Shown one piece after another: positions 9,540-19,002 of a stretch of DNA of 64,000 nt (positions are counted from its first letter, which is position 1; every line of letters begins with the position of its first letter). Source of the stretch: an uncultured Pseudomonadota bacterium (GTDB taxonomy: Bacteria > Pseudomonadota > Gammaproteobacteria > Steroidobacterales > Steroidobacteraceae); NCBI GenBank assembly GCA_903828595.1, contig CAIKMS010000032.1, positions 1-64,000 of the forward strand. Direction: 5' to 3'. Below the pieces are notes generated by a model. It was not told where the DNA came from. It ran no database searches and was given only the letters and a program-made list of their open reading frames with translations. Made by a program: the position numbers and the translations under genes.

Positions 9540-10416
9540 GTTGTTGAATTTAGTTGGCTCACGGCTGGTTGAATACGGCCGCCTGATCAGACTCGATAAG
9601 CCGATTGGAATTTGGTTACTGCTGTGGCCCACGCTGTGGGCCCTGTGGATAGCCGGGAATGGTCATCCACGCGAAGATATCTTGTGGATCTTTATCGCCG
9701 GCGTGGTGGTCATGCGCTCGGCGGGCTGCGCGGTTAATGATTACGCAGACCGTAACATCGACCCTCACGTCACCCGCACTCGCGACCGCCCTCTGGCTGC
9801 TAAACGCATCCGCGGCCGCGAAGCGATAGCGGTCTATTTGCTGCTGTCACTGACCGCACTGGCATTGATCTGGCCACTCAACTGGCTTACGCGCTATTAC
9901 GCGATAGCGGGCGCGGGGCTTGCACTGGCGTATCCGTTCATGAAGCGCATCACCTCGCTGCCACAGGCATGGTTAGGTATGGCCTTTAGTTGGTCTATTC
10001 CTATGGCATTTGCAGCATTAACCAACTCGGTACCTGAAGTAGCTTGGTGGTTATTTGCTTGCGCGCTACTTTGGACTGTTGTCTATGACACCATGTATGC
10101 CATGGCAGATCGTGCCGATGATCTGCGTGCGGGCGTGCGCTCTACCGCTACTTTGTTCGGCGACTGGGATCGATGGATTCTGGGCATTCTGCAGTTGTTG
10201 ATTATCATGGGACTGCTAGAAGTAGGCGCTAGCTTAAATTTTGGCTGGCGCTATCAAACCGGGCTATTAGCGGGCGCGGGTTGCTTTGTCTGGCAACAAA
10301 TATTAATTCGCCGGCGCAGCGCACCAGATTGCTTTAAAGCTTTCGTGCAAAGCCATTATTTCGGACTCTGCGTGTTCCTAGGCTTGGTAATGGAGTACTT
10401 TTACGGACGCTCTTAG
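9532..10416 (+). CDS. ubiA: 4-hydroxybenzoate polyprenyltransferase
   Basis: Membrane prenyltransferase that attaches the polyprenyl tail to 4-hydroxybenzoate. Both Asp-rich motifs are intact: NDYADRNID (N69, D70, D73, D77) and YDTMYAMADRADD (Y185 to D197), with about eight hydrophobic segments. I place the start at GTG 9532, overlapping the ubiC stop, giving 294 residues; an earlier start adds Trp-rich residues with no support. The ubiC-ubiA overlap suggests translational coupling. Confidence 0.95.
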   Translation: MNKLLNLVGSRLVEYGRLIRLDKPIGIWLLLWPTLWALWIAGNGHPREDILWIFIAGVVVMRSAGCAVNDYADRNIDPHVTRTRDRPLAAKRIRGREAIAVYLLLSLTALALIWPLNWLTRYYAIAGAGLALAYPFMKRITSLPQAWLGMAFSWSIPMAFAALTNSVPEVAWWLFACALLWTVVYDTMYAMADRADDLRAGVRSTATLFGDWDRWILGILQLLIIMGLLEVGASLNFGWRYQTGLLAGAGCFVWQQILIRRRSAPDCFKAFVQSHYFGLCVFLGLVMEYFYGRS

Positions 10417-10419
10417 CCG

Positions 10420-11784
10420 CTAGGCGGGCTCGTCGCGAATTAAGCTCGCGTCTGTCTTTGCATCGACTTCCTGGCTGGCGTCGATGAAACACCAGGCGAT
10501 TGCGCTGGCCACCGCACAAACAGCACCGAGGTCTAAAGCTTCCGTCCATAATCCGTGGCCAGACAGGTACGCCACGATAGGAATACCGATCACACCGCCT
10601 ACCGCGGCTCCCATGTTCATGGTTCCGCCAACAACCATCGCGTTACTGCGGCCGACGTTCATAGCAGCCGCCCAAAACGACCCTTCCGTCAATTCCACCA
10701 ACCCATAACAAAGGGTCAGCATGCCCACCGCTAAATAGGGGTTATTGGTATAGACGGCGAAAAGCAGTGCAATAGCCGACAACGGCAAAGCCGTGATAGG
10801 CGTTAGTTTCAATCCCAGCCGACCTCCAAAGCGTACGTAAAGCAGGCTAGCGATGATGCCGCCTAAGCCGGCACCGAGCCCCGAAGCAATCGGTGGCGCA
10901 ACGGCCAGCCAGCCACTTTCAACAATAGAGAAATGCCGTTCCTGTACCAGATAAAGAAAGCACCAGTTACCCAACAGATAGAACAGGTAGTTCATCGAGA
11001 AATAAGCAAAGGTCAACAGCTGTACGTTACGGTCACGCAGAATAATAAGAAAATCTGCCAGATTCAGTTGCGAGCTAGGCTCACGGTTGGACAACGCCTG
11101 CAAGTCCGCTAGCTCGGCTTCACTCACGGACGGATGCTGCTGCGGCGTATTACGTCCGTACCACGCCCACCATATAGCTAACGGCAAGGCGGGCAGGCCA
11201 GTCCATAGCAACGCTCGTTGCCAACCCACAGTAATCATTAAGTTTGCAACTAACGGTGCGGCGACCGCCGCACCAAAGCCCAAGCCCATAGTCTGCATGC
11301 CTTGTACTAACGGCCACTGACGAGCCGGAAACCAGCTCTCGAATACACCGGTGGACACAGGAAAGGTGGGAGCCTGGGCAGCACCCATCAAAAATTGCGC
11401 CGCATAAAGCACCACGAAAAGCAGCGAGCCACTCATCAACTCAGGAGCCAGAACAGTCAGTGCGATGCAAAAAACCGAAATAATGCCGATCGCTAAGAAG
11501 CTCCAGCGTGCACCAAACCGCTGTCCCAGCATGCCACCTGGTATCGAAAATAAGGCGTAACCAAACACAAAGGCCTGTTCGACCCAGCCAATCTGCATCT
11601 GCGTAAAGTGCAGAGAGGGCATCATCTGTTCGGCGGCAACCGTCAAACCCCTCTGTTGCACATACTCCAAGAAACCGATCCCGAATAAAAAGCCAAAGAT
11701 TCGCCAACGAATAGCAAGCCACTGGGGATTAGGTCGCGATGTCGCGCCGCTAACTGTTCTTAAAGCCAATGCATCACCTGTCAT
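10420..11784 (-). CDS. MFS transporter, anion:cation symporter-like
   Basis: A 454-residue major facilitator protein with about 12 hydrophobic segments. The N-half has the usual A-loop region after TM2 (GMLGQRFGARW), and the sequence resembles the ACS subfamily of organic-anion symporters (hexuronate/glucarate type). ATG at 11784 is preferred to a TTG four codons earlier. It is convergent with ubiA and divergent from the TonB-dependent receptor at 12059, so the two may serve inner- and outer-membrane uptake of the same compound. The substrate cannot be named from sequence. Confidence 0.85.
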   Translation of the reverse strand: MTGDALALRTVSGATSRPNPQWLAIRWRIFGFLFGIGFLEYVQQRGLTVAAEQMMPSLHFTQMQIGWVEQAFVFGYALFSIPGGMLGQRFGARWSFLAIGIISVFCIALTVLAPELMSGSLLFVVLYAAQFLMGAAQAPTFPVSTGVFESWFPARQWPLVQGMQTMGLGFGAAVAAPLVANLMITVGWQRALLWTGLPALPLAIWWAWYGRNTPQQHPSVSEAELADLQALSNREPSSQLNLADFLIILRDRNVQLLTFAYFSMNYLFYLLGNWCFLYLVQERHFSIVESGWLAVAPPIASGLGAGLGGIIASLLYVRFGGRLGLKLTPITALPLSAIALLFAVYTNNPYLAVGMLTLCYGLVELTEGSFWAAAMNVGRSNAMVVGGTMNMGAAVGGVIGIPIVAYLSGHGLWTEALDLGAVCAVASAIAWCFIDASQEVDAKTDASLIRDEPA

Positions 11785-11875
11785 CTTGAAACCCAACGTG
11801 AGGATAGCCGTTTATAAACGCAGACGTACAAACAACACGTCACTATTGAGCACGGGCACTAGAGGGGGCGAAACG

Positions 11876-11891
11876 ATAGCAAAATCGCTAT
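11876..11891. promoter_or_regulatory. Small inverted repeat between divergent MFS and receptor genes
   Basis: ATAGC-N6-GCTAT lies in the 274-bp divergent region, 92 bp from the MFS start and 168 bp from the receptor start. It could be an operator for coordinated control. The arms are only five bases, so chance is a real alternative. No clear -35/-10 pair was found. Confidence 0.22.
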
Positions 11892-12058
11892 AGTGTGGAC
11901 CCGATGGTTATCACGCCCCGCCAGATAATGCTGCACTGCGTTATTGGCGGCCGCGAAGCTTTCGCTGAAGTACTCTAGCTTTGCCTTCATGGAGGCGGGA
12001 ATAGCGGTTTTTCGTCGCTTACTATTTTGCGTGTTCGAGGAATTCAAGGAGTTTTGGC

Positions 12059-14599
12059 ATGAAATTTAGCCCCACGCTGTCAGTCGCGGTCACCCTGGTT
12101 TTGAGCGGCTTTGCAGCGCAAGACATTGCCCGCGCGGGTGATGACGCCAACTCCCTGCAGCTGCAGGAGATTATTGTCACCGCACAGCGTCGTTCTGAAA
12201 ATCTTCAGTCTGTTCCCATTTCCATTCAGGCGATGACCAGCGAAACACTCAAGCAGCTGAACGTCGCGACCTTTGATGACTACATCAGGTATCTGCCCAA
12301 TGTGACCACCGCAACCTACGGCCCGGGCCAGGGCGAGATCTACATGCGTGGTTTGAGTTTGGGAACTCAAGGGCCTCAGGGTAACGGCATTACCGGGAAC
12401 TTTCCCAACGTAGCGGTGTACCTGGATGAGCAGTCATCGATGTTGCCCAGCCGCAACCTTGACGTATATGCCGCGGATCTTGAGCGCATTGAAGTCTTAG
12501 AGGGGCCGCAAGGTACTTTGTTTGGCGGCGGCGCGGAGGCCGGCGTGGTTCGCTATATCACCAACAAGCCAAAGCTCAACAAAACCGAAGGCAACCTGAC
12601 GGCCGGTTATGGTACGACCGCTCACGGCGACCCCAACTCCAGCGTTGAAGCAACTTTAAACCTTCCGGTGATTGAAGATCGGCTGGCGGTACGCGGTGTT
12701 ATCTATAACGATGCTCGCGGCGGCTATATCAATAACGTGCCCAGCACGTTCACCCGGCGTGACACCGATCTAGGTATCAGCTATGCCGGCGGTAGCGTCC
12801 CGGCTGGCAGCCCCGTTATTAATAACTACAACCTGGTTCAGCGCGCCATCAACCCGGTGACGTACTCGGGATTGCGCGTTCAGGCTCTTCTGAAAATTAA
12901 CGACGATTGGGATGCGCTGTTATCGCAGAGCTACCAGGCGATACATGCAGCAGGCGTGTTTTATCAAATGCCGCGTGGCTCCGAGGGTCAGCCGCTGCCA
13001 GAGCTGTCGGTAACGAACTTCAATCCTTCTGATGCTCACGACAAGTTCTCCAATACCGCGCTGACTATCAATGGGCGCGTGGGCGCACTTAAGGCCGTCT
13101 ACGCTGGCGGCTACTTGGTTCGCAATATTGAACAGACTCAGGATTACACGAACTATTCACGCGGTTATTTTGCCGACTACTACCAGTGTTACGGCCCGTC
13201 AGTGACAGGCACAGCGCGATGCTATTCACCTAGCGCGAGCTGGTCAGATACGCAGCGTGAAACCCATCTGAGCCATGAACTGCGACTCAGCACACCGGAC
13301 GACCAGCGCGTGCGGCTGGTCGGCGGCGCATTCTGGGAAGACTTCAAAGTCTACGATCGCAACAACTGGATGTACCGAACACTGCCCGCCTGTACGGATC
13401 AGAATAACGTTGGTTGCTTATCGAACATCATTCCATATCCCGGATCGACGGTTGGTGACCCGAATGTTCGAAATTCCAATGTGTCGTATCTCATTGATGC
13501 GGTGCGTGGCTATCAACAATATGCCTTTTTCATATCCGGTGATGTTGACCTTATCCCCGAGAAGCTAACCGCGACAGCGGGCACTCGTTATTACCACTTC
13601 GACAATACCGAGAAGGGTGCGTTTGGTGGTGGCTTTGGTTGCTTCCAGCAAGGCTCAGCCCCTTGCAGTGCGGGCGGCGGTAGCATTGACGCCGAACATC
13701 TGGATCAAACCTACTCAGGGTTTAAGAGCCGCGCCAACGTTACCTGGAAGGTGTTGCCTGATGCGATGGTGTATTACACCTGGTCGCAGGGCTATCGACC
13801 TGGTGGATTCAACCGCACGGAAAACGGTCCGTTCGTCGCCGACCAGAACGGCGTTGGCCAGTACCACACGCCTGCCGGCTACGCACCTGATCAGTTGGTT
13901 AACAACGAGCTGGGTTGGAAGACGCAGTGGTTCAATCACCGACTGTTGGTTAATGGTGCGATCTATCAGGAAAATTGGACCAACGTTCAGTTTCCTATCT
14001 TTGACCCAGCCGCCCTAGGCACACAGGCCTTTGTCACAAACGGGCCTGACTACAAGGTCAAGGGCCTGGAGTTACAAGTAGTCGCACGACTGACGCAAGG
14101 CTTGTCAGTGCAGGGTGGCGGATCGTGGAATCACTCCGAGCAAACCAATGCTCCGTACTTACTGGCGAATAATCCCAATAGCGTTAACTTTGGCAAGCCG
14201 ATCACCAGCATTGCCAATGTATACGGACAGCTGGGTAGCTCGCTGGCGATGTCGCCGCCATTCCAGGCTAATGCACGGCTTCGATACGAGTGGGACATGG
14301 GTCAGTATCAAGCGTTCGCGCAAGCCGGAACGGTCATCACGGCGCACTCCGTGAATTTGGTAGGCAACGCTCCATCGTTGGCGCCGACGGGTTCAACGAG
14401 TCAGTCGTTTGATCAGCCAGCCTACACAACCTATGACGCGTCGTTTGGCGTCAGTCGTGACGCGTGGACGGCGACGTTCTTTGGTCAGAACATCACAGAC
14501 ACGCGTGGGAAGCCTTTCTTCAGTGACTCACAGGCCATTGAAACTCAGACCGTGATTCGACCACGTGTACTGGGCTTAAAGATCTCGTATCACTTCTAG
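12059..14599 (+). CDS. TonB-dependent outer-membrane receptor
   Basis: An 846-residue receptor. The signal peptide ends near ARA at 25-27. A TonB-box-like segment LQEIIVTAQRR (35-45) is followed by the plug domain, including IYMRGLSLG and RIEVLEGPQGTLFGGGA, then a long beta-barrel ending in ISYHF with the terminal Phe used for outer-membrane insertion. The EIIVTAQRR type is common in groups with many receptors for plant- or steroid-derived compounds; the ligand cannot be read from sequence. AAGGAG lies 6 nt before the ATG. A strong terminator follows, so it is monocistronic and divergent from the MFS gene. Confidence 0.95.
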   Translation: MKFSPTLSVAVTLVLSGFAAQDIARAGDDANSLQLQEIIVTAQRRSENLQSVPISIQAMTSETLKQLNVATFDDYIRYLPNVTTATYGPGQGEIYMRGLSLGTQGPQGNGITGNFPNVAVYLDEQSSMLPSRNLDVYAADLERIEVLEGPQGTLFGGGAEAGVVRYITNKPKLNKTEGNLTAGYGTTAHGDPNSSVEATLNLPVIEDRLAVRGVIYNDARGGYINNVPSTFTRRDTDLGISYAGGSVPAGSPVINNYNLVQRAINPVTYSGLRVQALLKINDDWDALLSQSYQAIHAAGVFYQMPRGSEGQPLPELSVTNFNPSDAHDKFSNTALTINGRVGALKAVYAGGYLVRNIEQTQDYTNYSRGYFADYYQCYGPSVTGTARCYSPSASWSDTQRETHLSHELRLSTPDDQRVRLVGGAFWEDFKVYDRNNWMYRTLPACTDQNNVGCLSNIIPYPGSTVGDPNVRNSNVSYLIDAVRGYQQYAFFISGDVDLIPEKLTATAGTRYYHFDNTEKGAFGGGFGCFQQGSAPCSAGGGSIDAEHLDQTYSGFKSRANVTWKVLPDAMVYYTWSQGYRPGGFNRTENGPFVADQNGVGQYHTPAGYAPDQLVNNELGWKTQWFNHRLLVNGAIYQENWTNVQFPIFDPAALGTQAFVTNGPDYKVKGLELQVVARLTQGLSVQGGGSWNHSEQTNAPYLLANNPNSVNFGKPITSIANVYGQLGSSLAMSPPFQANARLRYEWDMGQYQAFAQAGTVITAHSVNLVGNAPSLAPTGSTSQSFDQPAYTTYDASFGVSRDAWTATFFGQNITDTRGKPFFSDSQAIETQTVIRPRVLGLKISYHF

Positions 14600-14611
14600 T
14601 GATGGCACAGG

Positions 14612-14651
14612 ATCCAACGCATCACATCCGTGATGCGTTGGATTCCTTTTT
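14612..14651 (+). terminator. Rho-independent terminator of the TonB-dependent receptor gene
   Basis: A perfect 14-bp stem (14612-14625 with 14630-14643) closes a 4-nt loop atcc and is followed by a T-rich run (tcctttttag). It starts 13 nt after the receptor stop codon. Confidence 0.9.
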
Positions 14652-14761
14652 AGGGTCACGCGAGCACGCCGGATCCCCATTTAAAACTTCTTTGTTCCTT
14701 GGGTATTGATTACCATGAAAGCGTTGTCGCACGGCGACGCTTGGCGCGGCTGATAAGCTCA

Positions 14762-15649
14762 ATGATTAATGCAGGTTCCCTTGCTCAACGGCCTTTGCCA
14801 TCACCTCGTTTAGTTCGGCGCAAGTTTGATCGAGCAGCCAGCGGCTACGATGCAATAGCAGCTTTGCAACCGCTGATAGCGGATGCCCTACTGGAGCGCG
14901 TCGATGAGCTGAAACTCAGCCCATCCCATATTCTGGATCTAGGCTGCGGCACAGCGCGTGCCACGAGTTTGCTTAAAAAGCGTTTTCGTCGCTCCTTTCT
15001 GTTGGGATTGGATCTTTCTCCGCGCATGCTCGAGGTTGCTGCCAAGCGTCAGAGTTGGTTGGCGCGTTATCCCCTGCTGGCGGCCGATGTGGCTCATCTT
15101 CCACTCGTGTCCAATCGGTTTGATCTGGTGTATTCGAATCTGATGCTGCATTGGGTGAGCGATACCTCCCAAACGCTGGCTGAGGTTGCTCGCGTCATGA
15201 AACCCGGCGGCACTCTGTGCTTTTCGACATTAGGCCCGGACACACTAAAAGAATTGCGTGCCGCCTATGCTCAAGTCGACGAGCATACCCACGTCAACAC
15301 CTTTTTAGACATGCATGACGTGGGCGACGCGCTGGTCCGCGCCGGATTTAGCGACCCGGTCTTAGACGTTGAGCACTACACACTGACCTACAAGCAGGTG
15401 GCTGACCTTTGGAAGGACTTACGGGGAAATGGCGCGACCGCCTTGCCGGCAACCCAAGTCGGACTGCGGGGCCGAGCTTTTCCGAGCCGGGTCTGTGCCG
15501 CCTATGAAACCCTGAGGGACCAGGGGCGACTGCCGGCCACCTTCGAGGTGATCTTTGGGCGGGCTATCGCGACGAAAGACTCACGTGACGTGACCAGCGG
15601 CGGTGAAGTCTCGATTCCCCTGCATAAAATAAAAAAGCGACCGATCTAA
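14762..15649 (+). CDS. bioC: Malonyl-ACP O-methyltransferase BioC
   Basis: A 295-residue SAM-dependent methyltransferase. The start RRKFDRAASGYDAIAALQ is typical of BioC, the SAM-binding motif ILDLGCGTARAT is near residues 57-68, and LVYSNLMLHWV near 120-130. BioC methylates malonyl-ACP to open biotin synthesis; BioH or an equivalent removes the ester later. No other bio gene is in the window. I chose ATG 14762; the only longer start is a TTG at 14699. Confidence 0.88.
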   Translation: MINAGSLAQRPLPSPRLVRRKFDRAASGYDAIAALQPLIADALLERVDELKLSPSHILDLGCGTARATSLLKKRFRRSFLLGLDLSPRMLEVAAKRQSWLARYPLLAADVAHLPLVSNRFDLVYSNLMLHWVSDTSQTLAEVARVMKPGGTLCFSTLGPDTLKELRAAYAQVDEHTHVNTFLDMHDVGDALVRAGFSDPVLDVEHYTLTYKQVADLWKDLRGNGATALPATQVGLRGRAFPSRVCAAYETLRDQGRLPATFEVIFGRAIATKDSRDVTSGGEVSIPLHKIKKRPI

Positions 15650-16247
15650 TCGGCGAATTTAACTACTTTTAGCTGCTTTTCAGAGCATTATCGTCGCTTT
15701 ATCCGCACGTGGCATTCTAACGATGCACCGCCACACTGGCACCCTTAAGATGCCGAAGTCTGCCCCAATGCGCGCGGCATCTGCGTTGCGACGTATTTGA
15801 AACCCATGAGCAGCCAAAACTGCGCCATGCAAGCAGGTAACTTAAAGCTCTTCAGTACTGGACTAAGCAATGCAGGTAGTGCGTGCAAGTCATTGTGATT
15901 GCAACGATTTGAGCATCTGTATACCATTCGCCACGCTTGTTTTAGGGCAAGGCTTTGCAGGGGTGCAAGCTTGCGGCGCAGGGATCTGTAATCTTTTCGA
16001 CTCGCGCGTAGGCGCGGTGTCGGCGGCAGGTTAAACTGCACCGCGTCAATATCGATAGATGCACTCCGATGGTCAGCCATGGACTGATGGGGGTTTGCCC
16101 GGCTCTTTGGGGTCGGTGGAACGGTCAGGCCTCGGTAGGCTAGGCAATGGGTATTACCTTCGGCACCGCCGAAGGGTCGGTGGAACTTGAGACGGGTAGA
16201 CGGGTTTTGAAATTCAGGGATCTAGGCTCAGGCCGAAAGGGGCTGAA
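15650..16247. other. Intergenic region between bioC and coxB, cox leader
   Basis: About 600 bp without a convincing gene. A 111-codon minus-strand frame (15745-16080) has no RBS and no family I recognise; it may be a gene remnant. The part before coxB holds a 13-bp direct repeat GGGTCGGTGGAAC at 16110-16122 and 16174-16186, and a hairpin CCTTCGGC(acc)GCCGAAGG at 16157-16175 overlapping the second copy. These may form the cox operon leader. No confident -35/-10 pair was found. Confidence 0.45.
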
Positions 16248-17120
16248 ATGTTTGATGTGAATGGAAAGAAGTTGACCGCCGTTCTGGCGGGCTTAGTGGC
16301 AACGCTGCCGGCTTGGGGCTACCAAAACCAAAGCAGCTACAACATGACTCAGGGCGTCACGCCGGTGGCTCATGAAGTGTATGCGTTACACATGATCATT
16401 TTTTGGGTGTGTGTCGCCATTGCTGTGGTTGTTTTCGGCGCCATGATTTACTCACTCATTGCTTTTCGCCGCTCCAACGGCGCTGTAGCCGATCGAACTC
16501 TGACGCACAGCACGAAAGTCGAAATCATCTGGACCACGATTCCCGTGTTCATTCTGATCGCGATGGCCATACCGGCCGCAAAAACGCTGATCATGATGGA
16601 AGACACCCGTAACTCGGAAATGTCGATCAAAATCACTGGCCACCAGTGGCAGTGGCAGTACGAATATCTTGGCGAGGGCGTGATGTTCTATTCACGCTTG
16701 TCGCAGAACTCCAATGAAGCACGTCAGCGCGGATCAGGCATTGACCCTGCAACGGTGAAGGATTACCTGCTGTCGGTTGATCATCCGTTAGTTGTGCCGG
16801 TGGATACAAAAATCCGCGTATTAATCACGGGTAATGACGTAATTCACGCGTGGTGGGTGCCTGACTTTGCGATCAAGAAGGACGCGATCCCAGGTTTTGT
16901 GAATGAATCTTGGTTCAAGGCGGAAAAAGTTGGTCATTACCTCGGTCAGTGCGCCGAATTGTGTGGTCGTGACCATGGTTTCATGCCAATCAACGTAGAC
17001 GTTCTGTCCAAGGAAGACTACGCCAAATGGTTGGCTGACAAGAAAGCGGCCGCAGCACCGGCTGCCGCAACTGCCCTGAACGTTTCTGCGCCGGCGGCTA
17101 CCGCCGCTGTTGCGCCGTAA
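16248..17120 (+). CDS. coxB: Cytochrome c oxidase subunit II
   Basis: Subunit II of the aa3-type terminal oxidase, 290 residues, carrying the CuA centre that accepts electrons from cytochrome c. A short signal segment is followed by two transmembrane helices (about 42-67 and 90-112) and a periplasmic cupredoxin domain. All CuA ligands are present: H200 in VIHAWWVPDF, then C235, E237, C239, H243 and M246 in CAELCGRDHGFM. The aromatic stretch HQWQWQYEY is present. No fused cytochrome c domain; the tail is Ala-rich. AAGGGG lies 6 nt upstream. Confidence 0.98.
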   Translation: MFDVNGKKLTAVLAGLVATLPAWGYQNQSSYNMTQGVTPVAHEVYALHMIIFWVCVAIAVVVFGAMIYSLIAFRRSNGAVADRTLTHSTKVEIIWTTIPVFILIAMAIPAAKTLIMMEDTRNSEMSIKITGHQWQWQYEYLGEGVMFYSRLSQNSNEARQRGSGIDPATVKDYLLSVDHPLVVPVDTKIRVLITGNDVIHAWWVPDFAIKKDAIPGFVNESWFKAEKVGHYLGQCAELCGRDHGFMPINVDVLSKEDYAKWLADKKAAAAPAAATALNVSAPAATAAVAP

Positions 17121-17147
17121 AGCCTTATAGCATTTGGAGTTTTAATC

Positions 17148-18782
17148 ATGGCACACGCTCACACACACGACGGCGTAAACCACCTCGATCATTCCCACGA
17201 TGATCACCACCACGACAAGCCAACGGGCATCGGCCGGTGGCTGTACGCAACAAACCACAAAGACATCGGCACGATGTATTTGGTGTTCTCGCTGATCATG
17301 TTCTTCATGGGCGGCGCGATGGCTATGGTCATCCGCGCAGAGCTCTGGTCGCCAGGGCTTCAGTTCGTGGATCCATTGTTCTTTAACTCCATGACCACCA
17401 CTCATGCGCTGCTGATGATTTTCGGCGCCGTGATGCCGGCGTTCGTCGGTCTGGCGAACTGGATGATCCCGTTGCAAGTTGGCGCGCCAGACATGGCTTT
17501 GCCGCGTATGAACAACTACAGCTTCTGGATTCTTCCCTTTGCCTTCACGCTGCTGTTGTCATCGTTCTTCACGGCCGGCGGCGGCCCTGCTGGTGGCTGG
17601 ACGATGTATCCACCTCTGGCGCTGCAGGCTGGCACTAGCTTTCCGCTGATGATCTTCGCCATCCACTTGATGGGAGCTTCATCCATCATGGGCGCGATCA
17701 ACGTGATCGTTACCATCATGAACATGCGTGCACCCGGGCTAACCCTTCTGAAGTTGCCTATCTTCTGCTGGGCTTGGCTGATTACCGCTTACCTGTTGAT
17801 CGCTGTGATGCCGGTGCTTGCTGGCGCGGTGACGATGTTGCTGACCGATCACTACTTCGGCACCAGCTTCTTCAACCCGGCCGGCGGTGGCGATCCGGTC
17901 ATGTACCAGCATATTTTCTGGTTCTTCGGTCACCCAGAGGTCTACATTCTGATCCTTCCGGCGTTCGGTATTGTCTCGGAGATCATCCCGACCTTCTCGC
18001 GTAAACCGTTGTTTGGTTATGAGGCGATGATTTACGCGACCGCGTCCATCGCGTTCCTTTCCTTCATCGTCTGGGCGCATCACATGTTCACAACGGGCAT
18101 GCCTTTGGCAGGCCAGATGTTCTTCATGATGTCGACCATGTTGATCGCTGTTCCAACCGGTGTGAAGGTGTTCAACTGGACCACCACCATGTGGAAGGGT
18201 TCGTTGACCTTTGAACCGCCAATGCTCTTCTCACTTGCTTTCTTGTTCCTGTTCACCATTGGTGGATTCTCCGGATTGATGCTGGCCATTGCACCGGCTG
18301 ACTTCCAGTACCAGGACACCTACTTCGTGGTGGCTCACTTCCATTACGTGTTGGTGAGTGGCGCGGTGTTTGCCATCATGGCGTCGGTCTACTACTGGTT
18401 GCCTAAGTGGACTGGCCACATGTACAGCATGGCACTAGCAAAGACGCACTTCTGGTTGTCTGCGGTGTTCGTCAACGTTCTGTTCTTCCCGCAGCACTTC
18501 CTGGGCTTGGCCGGCATGCCGCGCCGTATCCCTGACTACAACACCCAGTTCACCGACTGGAACCGTGTGTCGTCACTGGGTGGTTTTGTCTTTGGCTTAT
18601 CGCAGATCTTGTTTGTCATCGTGATCATTCAGTGCGTACGTGGCGGCCCGAAGGCCAGTGCGAAGGTATGGGATGACGCGACGCCAGAGGGTCTGGAATG
18701 GACGGTAGATTCACCTGCCCCCTACCATAGCTTTGAGACCCCGCCTGTTATCACCGAAGAGAACACGCACCCCTCCCATTAA
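17148..18782 (+). CDS. coxA: Cytochrome c oxidase subunit I
   Basis: Catalytic heme-copper subunit, 544 residues, about 12 transmembrane helices. It has the heme a ligand region TTHALLMIFG, the CuB His with the His-Tyr pair in WFFGHPEVYIL, the CuB HH in VWAHHMFT, and the two heme ligands in HFHYVLVSG. This is an A-type, proton-pumping oxidase. The N-terminus is unusually His-rich (about 2-25), as often seen in proteobacterial CoxA. It begins 27 nt after coxB. Confidence 0.98.
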   Translation: MAHAHTHDGVNHLDHSHDDHHHDKPTGIGRWLYATNHKDIGTMYLVFSLIMFFMGGAMAMVIRAELWSPGLQFVDPLFFNSMTTTHALLMIFGAVMPAFVGLANWMIPLQVGAPDMALPRMNNYSFWILPFAFTLLLSSFFTAGGGPAGGWTMYPPLALQAGTSFPLMIFAIHLMGASSIMGAINVIVTIMNMRAPGLTLLKLPIFCWAWLITAYLLIAVMPVLAGAVTMLLTDHYFGTSFFNPAGGGDPVMYQHIFWFFGHPEVYILILPAFGIVSEIIPTFSRKPLFGYEAMIYATASIAFLSFIVWAHHMFTTGMPLAGQMFFMMSTMLIAVPTGVKVFNWTTTMWKGSLTFEPPMLFSLAFLFLFTIGGFSGLMLAIAPADFQYQDTYFVVAHFHYVLVSGAVFAIMASVYYWLPKWTGHMYSMALAKTHFWLSAVFVNVLFFPQHFLGLAGMPRRIPDYNTQFTDWNRVSSLGGFVFGLSQILFVIVIIQCVRGGPKASAKVWDDATPEGLEWTVDSPAPYHSFETPPVITEENTHPSH

Positions 18783-18808
18783 GAGAGTGTTCGCTTAGAG
18801 GCAATGCC

Positions 18809-18955
18809 ATGACTGATCGCACATCGTCTACCAGCAACCCTACCGACGCGCGCCGGGCGAAAGCCCGGCGCAACGCCGTCCTACTAGGACTGCTGGCGTT
18901 GGCCTTCTATCTGACCTTCATCGGAGTGCAGGTTCTGCACTCCCGCCCTCACTGA
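18809..18955 (+). CDS. Small single-pass membrane protein in the cox operon
   Basis: A 48-codon frame between coxA and ctaG, starting ATG at 18809 and ending TGA at 18953-18955. The product is basic at the N-terminus (ARRAKARRNAV) with one hydrophobic helix (VLLGLLALAFYLTFIGVQVL) and a short tail. Size, topology and position match the small cytochrome oxidase assembly proteins annotated between coxA and ctaG in other proteobacteria. The RBS is weak (GAGG further upstream), so it may be coupled to coxA. It is easily missed because of its size. Confidence 0.75.
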   Translation: MTDRTSSTSNPTDARRAKARRNAVLLGLLALAFYLTFIGVQVLHSRPH

Positions 18956-19002
18956 CGCGGCTGCCGGGTTGCCAATCCTGATGAGGTCGCGCAACCCACA
19001 CG

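Noticed and set aside
11859-12047. 62-codon minus-strand frame upstream of the receptor gene
   Set aside because: Lies in the divergent promoter region, no family or RBS support.
15745-16080. 111-codon minus-strand frame between bioC and coxB
   Set aside because: No RBS, no recognisable domain, unconvincing composition; kept only as a possible remnant in the intergenic entry.
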